Shown piece by piece: positions 48,479 through 56,959 of a stretch of 64,000 nt of DNA. Within the stretch, counting starts at the first letter, position 1. Each line of letters starts with the position of its first letter. The notes under the pieces were generated by a model. It ran no database searches. It was not told the DNA's origin and worked only from the letters and a program-made list of their open reading frames with translations. The stretch is from DASTPP01 sp035762175 (GTDB lineage Bacteria > Myxococcota_A > Polyangia > Polyangiales > Polyangiaceae). Where the stretch lies: assembly GCA_035762175.1 (NCBI GenBank), contig DASTPP010000135.1, positions 67,085 to 131,084 on the forward strand, given 5' to 3'. Made by a program: the position numbers and the translations under genes.

Positions 48479-48560
48479 CCTCGCCGGGGCCCCTCCGCCC
48501 TGCCTTCGCTGGCCGGGGCCCGCCACCCTGCTCTCGCCGTGCGGGGCCCGGGGCCTTCCG
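48465..48560. repeat. Degenerate ~31-bp tandem repeat at the 3' end of the DUF4139 pair
   Basis: Three imperfect units of 29-33 bp with the cores GCCTGCC(C)TTC and GCCGGGGCC. The first spans the last codons and stop of the second DUF4139 gene (stop at 48476-48478). Less regular than the other arrays here. Confidence 0.45.
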
Positions 48561-48620
48561 CCCTCCCCCCGCCGCCCGGAGCCTTGCGCCCCGGGGCCGC
48601 CTCGGGCGACCCTTCGCGCC

Positions 48621-49145
48621 ATGCGCATCTTGCTCCCGCGGCGGCGCTTCGTCGGCGCCTTTTTGCCGCCCCTCGCGCTCGCCGCGTGCGGCGGCCCGGG
48701 CGCCAGCCAGGCCCCGCCGAGCTCGCCGAGCCCGCTGCTGTCGAAGGCGCTGCCCGACTTCCGCCGGCCCTCGCTCGGCGGGCCCGAGATCGAGACCGAG
48801 CGGCTGCGCGGGCGCGTGGTCGTCGTCGACTTCTTCGCCGAGCACTGCGTGCCCTGCGCCCGCTCGCTGCCCGCGCTCGAGGCGCTGCACCGGTCGATGC
48901 CCGACGTGAGCGTCGTCGGCGTCTCCGAAGACGAAGACGCGGCCGGCGCGCGCCGCATGGTCGAGCGCTTCGGGCTCACCTTCCCCGTCGTGCACGACGG
49001 CAGCCGGGTCATCGCCGGGCGCTACCGCGTGGTCGATCTGCCCGCCACCTTCGTCGCCGACCCCGCGGGCGTGGTGCGCTGGCGCGGCGACCAGGCCCAC
49101 GAAGAGGGCGAACTTCGGGCCGTGGTCGAGGGCGCGAGGCGCTAG
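48621..49145 (+). CDS. TlpA/ResA-like thioredoxin-fold lipoprotein
   Basis: A 174-residue exported lipoprotein (ATG 48621). Signal FLPPLALAAC with lipobox Cys23. The thioredoxin fold starts at ALPDFRRPSLGG (AhpC-TSA/Redoxin type) and has the active site AEHCVPCARSLP (Cys76-Val-Pro-Cys79), the cis-Pro loop VVDLPATFVADPAG and the ending VRWRGDQAHEEGELRAVVE. Such proteins keep periplasmic cysteines, often of cytochromes or chaperones, in the reduced state. It follows the DUF4139 pair by 142 bp and may be in the same transcript. Two cytochrome c genes at 37-40 kb are possible distant clients. Confidence 0.93.
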   Translation: MRILLPRRRFVGAFLPPLALAACGGPGASQAPPSSPSPLLSKALPDFRRPSLGGPEIETERLRGRVVVVDFFAEHCVPCARSLPALEALHRSMPDVSVVGVSEDEDAAGARRMVERFGLTFPVVHDGSRVIAGRYRVVDLPATFVADPAGVVRWRGDQAHEEGELRAVVEGARR

Positions 49146-49190
49146 CCTACGCCGGGCGCCGGCCTTCGCCCGGCCGGGCGCGGCCGGCGC

Positions 49191-50540
49191 TCACTTGGGC
49201 ACGTGAAAGATGGTGGTGCCCGAGCTGACGCCGTAGACCCAGCTGGCGTCGAGGGCGAGGGGCAGGTTGCGCGCAGCGCCGGTCACCTCGTCCAAGAGCG
49301 TGGTCGGTTCGCCGAGTGAGTCGGCCCCCGGCTCGCGTCGCACGCGCATCAGCGAGGTCTTGTTGTTCGACAGGTCGTAGGCAAGGTAATACAGGCCGCT
49401 CTCGTCGGCGGCGAGCGCGCGCAGCGGGCCGGAGGTGTTCGGCTTCAAGGTGACCGGCTGCTTGTCGACCCGGTTCACCGCCACCAGCTTGTCGGACGTG
49501 TCGCTCGTGTCCACGATGATGAGGTCGTCGCCGCTGACGGCGAAGTCGCCCACCACGACGTCGTTGCCGCCGTACACCGTCGACTTGCCCCCGCCCTCGA
49601 CGTTCGGCACGTACGAGACGCCGGGGTCTCCGGCGCCCTTCGCGCCCGACCCGACGAACACGCCCCCGGCGTCCGCGACGAGCATCGAGATCTGCCCGCT
49701 GTCGATGGTGGTGAGCGCCTTGGCCGGTCCGCCCGCCTTCGGCACCGACCAGACCTGGGCGGTGTTCCCTTGCAGCGGGGCGGTGAAGAATACGTCGTTC
49801 TCGTTCGCGCTGATGCGCGCGAGGGCCGGCGCGGTCAGCGCGGCGAGGGCCGTGTTCTGCTCGGGGGCGGAGAGGGTCGTCAGCTCTCCCGTCGTGCCGT
49901 GGCCGCGCGTCTTCACGCCCTGGTCGGTGACCAGGTAAAAGCCCGTCGCGTTGGCCGCGAGGTCGAAGATCTCCAGGGCGTCGGCCGGCACGTACGCCTG
50001 CTCGACCTGCCCGCCGTTCGCGACGTCGATGCGGTAGACGGCGTCGCCCGGCAGCGTGTCAATCTGATCGGGGGTGCTCACCCAGTAGAGAAAGCCGCCG
50101 CCCGACACGAGCCGCGTCGACACCTGCACGCCGCTCGTGACCGAGGCCGATTGGCACTGGCCGCCGGCGCAGGTCGTGGTCAAGCAGCTGCGGCCGCAGG
50201 CCCCGCAGTTGGTGCTGCTGATCGAGGTGTCGGTCTCGCACGAGCCCGCGCCGTCCGCGTCGCAGTTCTGGCAGGCCGAGTTGTTGCACGCCTCCTGGCC
50301 CTCGCCCTCGCAGCGCAGGCCCGCATCGCCCCCCGCGCCGGCGCTCCCGCCGCCGCCCTGCTGCCCCTGTCCGCCGCCCCCGCTGCCGTCGCCCCCGCTG
50401 CCGTCGCCCCCGCTGCCGTCGCCCGGGCCGCCGAGGGTGTAGTCGTCGTAGACGTTCGGGTTGCAGGCGCCGGCGAGCACCGCGGCGGCGCCGGCGGCGA
50501 ACGCGGCGGCGAAGAGGGTGCGGGCGAGGCGGGCGCGCAT
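49191..50540 (-). CDS. Cys-rich lipoprotein with propeller-like domain
   Basis: A 449-residue exported lipoprotein. Signal FAAAFAAGAAAVLAGAC with Cys26, followed by NPNVYDDYTLGG and a GGDGSGGDG linker. Residues ~75-135 are Cys-dense (CEGEGQEACNNSACQNCDAD, TNCGACGRSCLTTTCAGGQC), a pattern known in myxobacterial surface lipoproteins. Residues ~140-449 have repeated strand pairs separated by Asp/Gly turns (GGGFLYWVSTPDQID, LAANATGFYLVTDQG, ENDVFFTAPLQGN, AVSGDDLIIVDTSDTSD, ADESGLYYLAYDLSN, ASWVYGVSSGTTIFHV), consistent with a beta-propeller. No known catalytic motif. It lies immediately downstream of another lipoprotein gene (2 bp apart). Confidence 0.87.
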   Translation of the reverse strand: MRARLARTLFAAAFAAGAAAVLAGACNPNVYDDYTLGGPGDGSGGDGSGGDGSGGGGQGQQGGGGSAGAGGDAGLRCEGEGQEACNNSACQNCDADGAGSCETDTSISSTNCGACGRSCLTTTCAGGQCQSASVTSGVQVSTRLVSGGGFLYWVSTPDQIDTLPGDAVYRIDVANGGQVEQAYVPADALEIFDLAANATGFYLVTDQGVKTRGHGTTGELTTLSAPEQNTALAALTAPALARISANENDVFFTAPLQGNTAQVWSVPKAGGPAKALTTIDSGQISMLVADAGGVFVGSGAKGAGDPGVSYVPNVEGGGKSTVYGGNDVVVGDFAVSGDDLIIVDTSDTSDKLVAVNRVDKQPVTLKPNTSGPLRALAADESGLYYLAYDLSNNKTSLMRVRREPGADSLGEPTTLLDEVTGAARNLPLALDASWVYGVSSGTTIFHVPK

Positions 50541-50542
50541 GG

Positions 50543-51790
50543 TCAGAACCTCCCCCCGAGCTCGAGCGCCGCGCCGCCTCGGGTCGGGCGGACGCCCAGC
50601 GTCGTCGCCCGCGCCCCGTCGTGCCGGCGGGGCATGAGGTAGAACGTGACGGCCGACACGGCGAAGACGCCGAGGCCCGCGTTCGCCACCCACGCCCACG
50701 TCTTGTACGAGTCGATGGCGTCGAGGCCTTTCTGCGAGCAGGTCTTCGTCGCGCTCGTGCACTCGTCTTCGACCACGCCCCGCTGGGCTGCCATGCCGAC
50801 GCCGCCGACGGCCGCGACGCCGAGGCCGACGCCGGCGCCGATCGCCGCCCCCAGCTGCGCCGCGCTCAGCCGCGAAAGAAACGACCGCCCGCCCGACGAC
50901 TCGTCGTAGGGCTGCGCCGCGTAGGCGTTGGGGGCGGTGCCCGCCGGCGTGGGCTGCCCCCCGTAGGGTGGCGGCTGCGCGCCGTACGGCGGCGGCTCGG
51001 TGCCGGGCGGCCTCTCGCCGGGCGGGGGCGTGACGGCCGCGGTGGCCCGGGGCTCGTCGACCTTCGCCACCTCGAGCACCATCGGGGCGCTGCAGCCGTA
51101 GGGCGGCGTGGTGTCGCCGGCCGCCGACTTCTCGCAGGCCAGCGCGTTGCCGTCTTGGTTGAGCGTCTCGCGCCCGGCCGAGGTGCTGCCGCCGCCCGAG
51201 ACGAGGACGGCGTCGACGCCGCCCGCGGCCGAGGCGCTCGCGCCGGTGTAGAAGTGAAACGACCCCACGGTCAGCCCCGTCACCACGTGCGTCGCCCCCT
51301 CGCACGAGCCCTCGAGCGCCGAGCGGTCGACCTGCTGCCGGTCGGCCTCGAAGCGCCCCACCATCAGCATGTCGACGGTGAGCTGCCCGGCCTGCTTGAG
51401 CTTGCCCTCGAGGCCCACGGCCCCGACCGGCAGCTTGGCGAAGAGCTCGTCTTCGTTGCGAATGACGACCTGGCTGCGCTTCGGCGTGACGGGGGCGTAG
51501 CGGTAGGCGCTGCCCTTGACCGTACAGCCACGCAAGAGCCGCATGTCGCAGCCCTCGTAGCGCACCACCGCCAGCTTGCCGGCGACCGCGCGCTCGAGCC
51601 GCACGCGCGCCTCGTCGGGCCACTCGATGACGAGCGGCGTCTCGTGGCTCTTGCTGACCCCGCACTTCGCCTGCCCCTTGATCTCGAGCTCGGGGGCCTT
51701 GGCGGCCTTGGCCGCCGCGCCCGACGAGCCGCACGAGGCCGCCGTCAGCGGCAGGAGACACGCGACCAAGGGGAGGGCGAAGGCGCGCAT
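50543..51790 (-). CDS. Exported lipoprotein with carboxy-terminal hydrophobic segments
   Basis: A 415-residue protein starting MRAFALPLVACLLPLTAASC (ATG 51790), a lipobox signal with Cys20. The mature amino half contains a PEGA-like or propeptide-like beta domain (LVIEWPDEARVRLERAVAGKLAVVRYEGC, YAPVTPKRSQVVIRNEDEL, LEGKLKQAGQLTVDMLMVGRF) and several cysteines (CEGATHVVTGLTVGSFHFY, DTTPPYGCSAPMVLEV). A Pro/Gly/Gln/Tyr linker (~270-300) follows, then two hydrophobic helices (AAIGAGVGLGVAAVGGVGMA, WAWVANAGLGVFAVSAVTFYLM). A cell-envelope sensor or scaffold is plausible. No family recognised. The downstream gene starts 2 bp after its stop. Confidence 0.8.
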   Translation of the reverse strand: MRAFALPLVACLLPLTAASCGSSGAAAKAAKAPELEIKGQAKCGVSKSHETPLVIEWPDEARVRLERAVAGKLAVVRYEGCDMRLLRGCTVKGSAYRYAPVTPKRSQVVIRNEDELFAKLPVGAVGLEGKLKQAGQLTVDMLMVGRFEADRQQVDRSALEGSCEGATHVVTGLTVGSFHFYTGASASAAGGVDAVLVSGGGSTSAGRETLNQDGNALACEKSAAGDTTPPYGCSAPMVLEVAKVDEPRATAAVTPPPGERPPGTEPPPYGAQPPPYGGQPTPAGTAPNAYAAQPYDESSGGRSFLSRLSAAQLGAAIGAGVGLGVAAVGGVGMAAQRGVVEDECTSATKTCSQKGLDAIDSYKTWAWVANAGLGVFAVSAVTFYLMPRRHDGARATTLGVRPTRGGAALELGGRF

Positions 51791-51828
51791 GGTGGCGGCG
51801 CGCACCTTCGAAGCGCCGCCCGGCCGCG

Positions 51829-52622
51829 TCAATGGGGGGCCTCGGCGCCGCCCCTCGACCGCCCGGCCGGCGCGCCGCGTAAGCCCTGCCCCTCGACGGC
51901 CCGGCCGGCGCGCCGCGTAAGCCCTGGCCTTCGAGGCGCAGGTGCGCCTCGAGCAGCTCTTTCAAATGCGTCAGGGGCTCGGGCGAGGCGAAGCCCCGCA
52001 AGAGCACGACGTGCCGCCCGTCCTTGCGGTCGACGCCGAGGTCGTAGCGGCGCCGGGCCTGCGACGCCATCGCGTGGCCGTCTTCGGCGCTGAACCACGC
52101 CCCGCTCGTCAGCGTGCGCTGGCGGAACGAGACCGCCGCGATCTCGGCGGCGTCGATGCGCAGCTCTTGGCGCGGCGGGAAGGGCCCGCGCCGCAGCGAG
52201 AGCACGCCGCCGCCCACCCGCAGCGTCGTGCGGTTCAAGAGCGACGACAGGCAGGTGTGCGCGGCGGCCGCGGCGATGAGCACCCAGGCGGCCACGATGA
52301 GCGCCACCTTCGGGTCGGCCGCGTCGGCGAGCAGGCTCCGCCGGGTCGAGATCAAGATGCCGAACAGGAGCACCGCGATGATCGCCGTCGGCCCGTAGAG
52401 CGGCGAGAACCAGCGCCGCGTGATGATGAGCGAGGGCACGGCCGCCCCGAGCTTTTGCACCTCGGCGCGCCGGCCCAGATCGTAGACGCGGACCCCGTGG
52501 TCGAGGAGCAGCACCGTCGGCGTCACCCGATCGAGCGCGCCCGTCGACTCGACGTCGGGCAGCGGCCTGCTCGGCACGGCGCCGGGCGGCGGCGAGGCGT
52601 TTGGCCCCTGGTTATCGACCAT
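51829..52622 (-). CDS. Membrane protein, frame shifted by a 38-bp tandem duplication
   Basis: From ATG 52622 the protein reads MVDNQGPNASPPPG, DHGVRVYDLGRRAEVQKLGA, then two hydrophobic spans (SPLYGPTAIIAVLLFGILIS, VALIVAAWVLIAAAAAHTCL), a bacterial PH-like strand set (LRVGGGVLSLRRGPFPPRQELRIDAAEIAAVSF, YDLGVDRKDGRHVVLLRGFA) and LKELLEAHLRLEGQG. The next bases are two copies of a 38-bp unit. With one copy the frame would run to the TGA at 51829-51831 (756 nt, 251 aa), 38 bp before the next start. With two copies the frame misses that stop and stays open to 49191, passing out of frame through the next gene and joining the lipoprotein frame (1143 codons). The single-copy form was probably the ancestral gene. 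Confidence 0.7.
51853..51928. repeat. 38-bp tandem duplication at the 3' end of the membrane-protein gene
   Basis: Two adjoining units, 51853-51890 and 51891-51928, identical at 36 of 38 positions (differences at unit positions 8 and 37). Because 38 is not a multiple of three, the duplication changes the reading frame of the gene it lies in. Confidence 0.9.
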
Positions 52623-53007
52623 GCAAGGACTCGGCGTGACGGCGTCGGGCCGGGGTCAACTCGACCGCGGCCGGACCCGGCGAGGGCCGCGCTCCGAGTA
52701 TCGTCCGGCCGCGGGCCCTTGTCGACAAAGGGTAGCCCGAGGCCCCGCGCCGCGCCGGTGCGAGCGCTTCCGCCTCTCGGGCCCCGGGCCCCCAACCAGG
52801 GGTAACTCCGGGCGCCCGGGCGCTTGACTACACGCCCCCCTGACGTCCAACCCTCGCCCCCTGCCGCCCCCGCCCGGCGCCGGCGCCCTCCGAACGTAAC
52901 GCAGCTTCGTCGCCACGACCGAGAGCGCGTAGCGTTTGTGGGTAGCGGGGCCCTCCGAGCTTGACTCGAGCGTCTTCTTGCCGGGCTCGGTCGAGGCCAG
53001 CGTGAGC
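52623..53007. other. Gene-free stretch upstream of the PH-like membrane gene
   Basis: About 385 bp. On the minus strand, roughly 53000-52880 encode a protein-like but startless stretch (STEPGKKTLESSSEGPATHK, RYALSVVATKLRYVRR) that may be a gene relic. Otherwise nothing is seen beyond the promoter region of the minus-strand gene at 52622. Confidence 0.4.
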
Positions 53008-54306
53008 TCAGAATTTCACGACGGGCTGGCCGCTCGAGAGCCGGCACTTGCCCTCCCGGTCGGGGCTGCCCACCGAGCGAATGACCTCGGTCGACTCGGC
53101 CTCGAGGTAGCGGCCCGAGAGCTCGATCGAGAGCATGCGCACGATGGCGTGGTCGAGCCTCGTCGCATGATAGCAGGGGATGTGCGGCTCGGCGTGGCCG
53201 TTGCCGATGCCCGAGTCGTTGGTCAGAAAGAGGTAGCGGCCGCCGGTCATCTGCGCGGCCGAGCGCATCTGGTACTCGGCGACCTCGTCGGTGTCGCTCG
53301 AGGCGACGGGGTAGAGGTGCACGCCCTTCTGCCTCGCCTCGCGAATGAGCCCCGCGAGGGCGCGGCCCTCGCCCGGGTGCGTCGGGGCGTCGGCGACCCA
53401 GAACGCCACCTTCGCGACGTTCGCGCCGCCGCGCCAGCCCTGGCGCAGGCCGGCGCCGAGGCCCTCGACCACGGCCTCGGGCGTGTCGCCGCCGCCGTCG
53501 GCCGACTGCTCGCGCAGCGCTTGGCGGAACTTCGCCACGTCCGTCGTGAAGTCGAACGGCCGCGTCACGTACTGGTCGCCGCGGTCGCGGTAGACGACGA
53601 GGCTCCAGCGGGGTTTCACGTTGGGGAACTTCTTGCCCAGCCGCGCCGCGATCGCGTCGAACTCGCCCTGCAGGTACGCGAGCTCGTCGCCCATGCTGCC
53701 GGTCGTGTCGAGCACGAGCTGCACGTCGAGCTCGGTGCGGGGCTGCCCCTGCGCGCTCGCCCGCGCGGCGTCCGCCATCTCGGCCGCGCTGAAGAGGGCG
53801 AAGTCGGAGCCGCGCTGCTGGAAGGGCCGGGCGTACGACGTCCAGAAGTCGAAGTTGCGGTTGTCGTCCCAGACGCCGGCGGTGAGCTGGCCGCCCTGGG
53901 GCAGGCGCCGCGCCACCTCGGGCTCGGGGCGCGCGACGGCGACGGGGGCGTCGGCGGCCTTGGCCACCGCGGCCGCGCCCGCGGGCCGGGCGGCGGCCGG
54001 CGACGGGGCGGCGGCCGGCCGGGCGGCGGGCGGGGCGGCGGCTGGTGGGGCGGGCGGGGCGGCGGGCGGGGCGGCGGCGGCGGCGGGCGGGGCGGCGGCG
54101 GGCGTCGTCGCGGGCCCCGCCGCGCTTTCGAACGAAACGCCGGGAGCCGCGCCGCCGGGGGCCGCCTCGGCCGGGGGCGGGGGGGCGGCGTCGGCGGGCG
54201 CATCGCCTGCGCTCGCGGGGCTCGAAGCGGCCGGCCCGGCCGCGCCGCCCGAAGCGCCACACCCGACCATGAAGAGCACGAAGAGCCCCAATCCGACGTT
54301 TCGCAT
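53008..54306 (-). CDS. VWA-domain lipoprotein
   Basis: A 432-residue exported lipoprotein. Signal LGLFVLFMVGC with Cys16; a long Ala/Pro-rich linker occupies residues ~20-125. The von Willebrand A domain starts at TELDVQLVLDTTGSMGDELAYL, with the MIDAS motif DTTGSMG (~199-205), then SLVVYRDRGDQYVTRPFDFT, SADGGGDTPEAVVEGLGAGLRQ (third metal ligand region), KVAFWVADAPTHPGEG and HLYPVASSDTDEVAEYQM. The metal-site residues are complete, so it can bind a ligand through a divalent ion. It ends GKCRLSSGQPVVKF. It is the downstream partner, in the same direction, of the mutH-like gene. Its binding partner is unknown. Confidence 0.92.
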   Translation of the reverse strand: MRNVGLGLFVLFMVGCGASGGAAGPAASSPASAGDAPADAAPPPPAEAAPGGAAPGVSFESAAGPATTPAAAPPAAAAAPPAAPPAPPAAAPPAARPAAAPSPAAARPAGAAAVAKAADAPVAVARPEPEVARRLPQGGQLTAGVWDDNRNFDFWTSYARPFQQRGSDFALFSAAEMADAARASAQGQPRTELDVQLVLDTTGSMGDELAYLQGEFDAIAARLGKKFPNVKPRWSLVVYRDRGDQYVTRPFDFTTDVAKFRQALREQSADGGGDTPEAVVEGLGAGLRQGWRGGANVAKVAFWVADAPTHPGEGRALAGLIREARQKGVHLYPVASSDTDEVAEYQMRSAAQMTGGRYLFLTNDSGIGNGHAEPHIPCYHATRLDHAIVRMLSIELSGRYLEAESTEVIRSVGSPDREGKCRLSSGQPVVKF

Positions 54307-54401
54307 CTGTGTCGACCTCGCTTCTGGCCCCTCCAACGCGGGCCGCGCCCGGCGCCTTACAGTCGCCCTCTCGAAGGGCCCGGCGGGCGCCCCCGGCCGG
54401 C

Positions 54402-55100
54402 TCAGGGCGGCAGCGCCTGCGGGTCGACGAGGATGGCCCCCGTGAAGCGCGTGCGCAGGTAAAAGCCTCGCGGCACCGTCGCGATCGCCTCGCCCTCCGC
54501 GCCGAAGGCGACGGTGCGCACCCGCCCGTGCGCCGCCTTGGGCCGCACCTGCAGCCAGCGCCCGAGGTGCGCCGTCAGCTCTTCGACCCGGCCGATGCCG
54601 ACGAGGCCGACGACCTCTTCGAAGTCGGCGCGCAAGACGGAGTCTTGCTCGGGCGTGGGCGACCAGAGCAGGGGTTCGGCCACGCGCCGCTCGGCCCAGG
54701 GCGAGCCGCGCTCGCCGACGAGCGGCACGAAGAGCACGCGCGCGAGCTTCGCCCGCACCCACGAGTCGGCCCACTCTTGGTACTCGGCGTCGGCGAGCGA
54801 GAGCGTGCACACGTACGTCGACTCGAGCGGGGCGCCGCGCGAATCGACCGGTATCGTCTTGAGCTCGACCCCCAACTCGGGAAAGTCATGCACCCGCCCC
54901 GGGCCCCCCGTCGCGCCGAGCGCGCGCTCGAGAATGGCCCCGCCCGAGCCCTTCGTGCGCACCGCCTCGCCCCGCGCGTCGAGCCCGAGCCGGCCCGCGA
55001 TCTCGGCGACCGTGGCCGAGACGAGGCCGCGCGCCCGCCCGACCAGCTCGTCGACGCTCGCGGGGGGCGGCGGCTGCCAGGGCGGCGGCATTCGGGGCAC
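54402..55100 (-). CDS. mutH: MutH-type DNA mismatch-repair endonuclease
   Basis: A 232-residue homologue of E. coli MutH (229 residues), which nicks the unmethylated strand at hemimethylated GATC during methyl-directed mismatch repair. The match is close along the whole length: VDELVGRARGLVSATVAEIA, GAILERALGA (Glu58, matching E. coli Glu56), HDFPELGVELKTIPVDSRG with the catalytic Asp72-Glu79-Lys81 at the D-x6-E-x-K spacing, PLESTYVC, VRAKLARVLFVPL, RRVAEPLLWSPTPEQDS, LQVRPKAAHGRVRTVAFG and PRGFYLRTRFTGAIL. No mutS, mutL or dam is in this window. A Sau3AI-type restriction enzyme is an alternative but is usually longer. MutH is typical of gammaproteobacteria, so gene transfer is possible. Confidence 0.93.
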   Translation of the reverse strand: MPRMPPPWQPPPPASVDELVGRARGLVSATVAEIAGRLGLDARGEAVRTKGSGGAILERALGATGGPGRVHDFPELGVELKTIPVDSRGAPLESTYVCTLSLADAEYQEWADSWVRAKLARVLFVPLVGERGSPWAERRVAEPLLWSPTPEQDSVLRADFEEVVGLVGIGRVEELTAHLGRWLQVRPKAAHGRVRTVAFGAEGEAIATVPRGFYLRTRFTGAILVDPQALPP

Positions 55101-55306
55101 CGCGGCGGGGGCCCTCAGGCGGGCGCGGCCGCCCCGCCGCGCGCGGGCACAGAGACGCCCACCGCCGACGCGCAGGGCTTGGGCGAGCCCGACCGGGTGC
55201 TCATCGGACGATGGTACACGGTGTGCTTTCTCGCGTCACGGCGCGACCGATCGTGCGCGCCCCGAGTGAGCCCGCGGGGCGCCCCGCCACCGCGCACGAC
55301 GCGCTG

Positions 55307-55367
55307 GGCTCTGTCGGGCGAAGGCGGATCGGCCGCCGGGCGACGGGAGCATTCGCCCGACAGAGCC
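55307..55367. terminator. Hairpin with perfect 16-bp arms at the 3' end of the VWA gene
   Basis: Arms GGCTCTGTCGGGCGAA (55307-55322) and its exact complement (55352-55367), loop 29 bp, ending at the stop codon of the VWA gene on the minus strand. It is also copy 2 of a dispersed palindromic element found at 14048-14082. Confidence 0.65.
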
Positions 55368-56959
55368 TAGCGCGAGAAGGGGTCGGCGGCCTCGATGGCG
55401 CGCTTGGCCGCGGCCTTGCCTTCGCGCGTCTCTTGGGGCGGCGTCGAGGGCGCCCGCGGTCGGGGCGCGGCGGCGGGCGGCGGGGCCTGCGCGAACCTGC
55501 CGCCGGGCGCGACCGGCATGACCGGCGCCGCGCTGGCCGCCGGCCTCGCCCTCGCGAACTCGCGCTGCGTCTCGTCGAGCGCGCGCGCCTGCCGGTCGAA
55601 GTCTTCGCCCGCCCGCGCGACGCCGGCGGCGGCCGCCGGGCTTTGGGCCGGCTGCGACGCCGCCTTCGCCTTCTCGGTCAGGAGCCGCTTCACGCGCCCC
55701 TCGAGCAGCTTGCGCGCCTCGTCGGCCAGGCCCTTCGAGAAGAGATCGCTGGCCTTGGCGAGCGAGGCGCCCGTCTCGCTGCGCTCGACCCGCCCCACCA
55801 CCACCGGGTCGGCCTCGGCCGCTTCGCCCGCGTCGCGCACCGAAAGCGCCGCCAGCGAGCCGCGGCAGGTGCCCGGCGCGCGCGTCGTCTGGTCGTGGTA
55901 GCTGACCTCGACGCTCGCCAGCGCCGTCGGTCCCGTCGCCCCGCCCGCCGGCGCGCGCACCTGCACCAGCACCGTCTTGGCCTCGCCGCGGGTGAAGGCG
56001 CCGAGCGGCACGGTCACGCGGCGGCCGGCCCGCGTGAACGATCGGTCGAAGACGCGCTCGAGCTCGACGCCGGGCCCGAGCTCGAGCGTCGCCTCGGCCC
56101 CGCTCGCCAGCGCCGAGGTGGCCGCGAGCGCCTCGCCCTCGAACACGCGCGGCAGCGCCGCGTCGTTCTCGACGAAGTAGTGCCGCCCGTTCGACTCGAG
56201 GGCGATCGCCGAGAGCACCTTCTCGTTGTACGAGACGTCGACGCCCACGGTGGTGATCGCGATGCTGCGGTCGCGCGCCCGCGCGGCCAGCGCGCGGAAG
56301 CCCGGCACGTCGCTGACGCCCCGGTTCGCCTCGCCGTCGCTCAAGACCACGACCTTCGCCACGCGCCCGGCGGGCGTGCCGCCGAGCCGGCTGACGCCGA
56401 GCTGGTCGAGCCCCGCCTCGAGGCCGCACGAGAGGCAGGTGTTGCCCCCCACCGCGATCGTGCGCAGCGACTCGAGCACGCGCGAGCGGTTCGAGACGTC
56501 GATGAAGGTCGGCGGCACCACGGTCTGCACCCGCTCGTCGAAGGCGACGACCGAGACCGAGTCGCCCTCCGAGAGGCGCTGCACCGAGCCCATCGCCGCG
56601 TCGATGGCGTGCCGCAGGCGCGCCCCCCGCATCGAGCCCGACTTGTCGATGACGAGCGAGAGGTCGACCGGCGCGCGCGCCGAAGGCGCCGCCTCGTCGC
56701 CCTTGAGCTCGAGCAGCAAGAAGGTCGACTGCCCCGGGGTCACGCGCTCGTGCCCGACCCGCCCCTCGACCCGCAGCGTCGAGCCGGCCGCGAAGTGCGC
56801 CCCCGCGAAGGGGCCCTCGGGCAGCGTCTCGCGCGAGGGGCGCTCGGGGTCGGGGCCAACGGTGCCGATGGGGCCGCCCGGCGGCGTCAGCACGTACGCC
56901 CCCGTACCGCTCAGCACCATGCCGGTCAACGAGAGCAAGACGACGCTGGTCCACTTCAT
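55367..56959 (-). CDS. VWA-domain protein with YfbK/CtpA-like architecture
   Basis: A 530-residue exported protein (ATG 56959, MKWTSVVLLSLTGMVLSG, a single amino-terminal hydrophobic signal or anchor). The VWA domain has MIDAS DKSGSMRGARL (~103-112), SVVAFDERVQTVVPP, GGNTCLSCGLEAGLDQL and VVVLSDGEANRGVSDV. After it come beta-rich segments typical of the YfbK/VIT-linked family (SYNEKVLSAIALESNGRHYFVEN, LELGPGVELERVFDRSF, GEAKTVLVQVRAPAGG). The tail (~400-530) is helical, rich in Ala/Glu/Arg, then Pro/Ala low complexity. The predicted site of action is the periplasm or inner membrane. It is the first gene in the direction of mutH and the second VWA gene. Confidence 0.9.
   Translation of the reverse strand: MKWTSVVLLSLTGMVLSGTGAYVLTPPGGPIGTVGPDPERPSRETLPEGPFAGAHFAAGSTLRVEGRVGHERVTPGQSTFLLLELKGDEAAPSARAPVDLSLVIDKSGSMRGARLRHAIDAAMGSVQRLSEGDSVSVVAFDERVQTVVPPTFIDVSNRSRVLESLRTIAVGGNTCLSCGLEAGLDQLGVSRLGGTPAGRVAKVVVLSDGEANRGVSDVPGFRALAARARDRSIAITTVGVDVSYNEKVLSAIALESNGRHYFVENDAALPRVFEGEALAATSALASGAEATLELGPGVELERVFDRSFTRAGRRVTVPLGAFTRGEAKTVLVQVRAPAGGATGPTALASVEVSYHDQTTRAPGTCRGSLAALSVRDAGEAAEADPVVVGRVERSETGASLAKASDLFSKGLADEARKLLEGRVKRLLTEKAKAASQPAQSPAAAAGVARAGEDFDRQARALDETQREFARARPAASAAPVMPVAPGGRFAQAPPPAAAPRPRAPSTPPQETREGKAAAKRAIEAADPFSR

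Noticed and set aside
49191..52622. A single 1143-residue fusion of membrane protein and lipoprotein
   Set aside because: The middle third is out of frame with a clear gene (50543-51790), and the lipoprotein has its own signal peptide. The open frame is explained by the 38-bp duplication.
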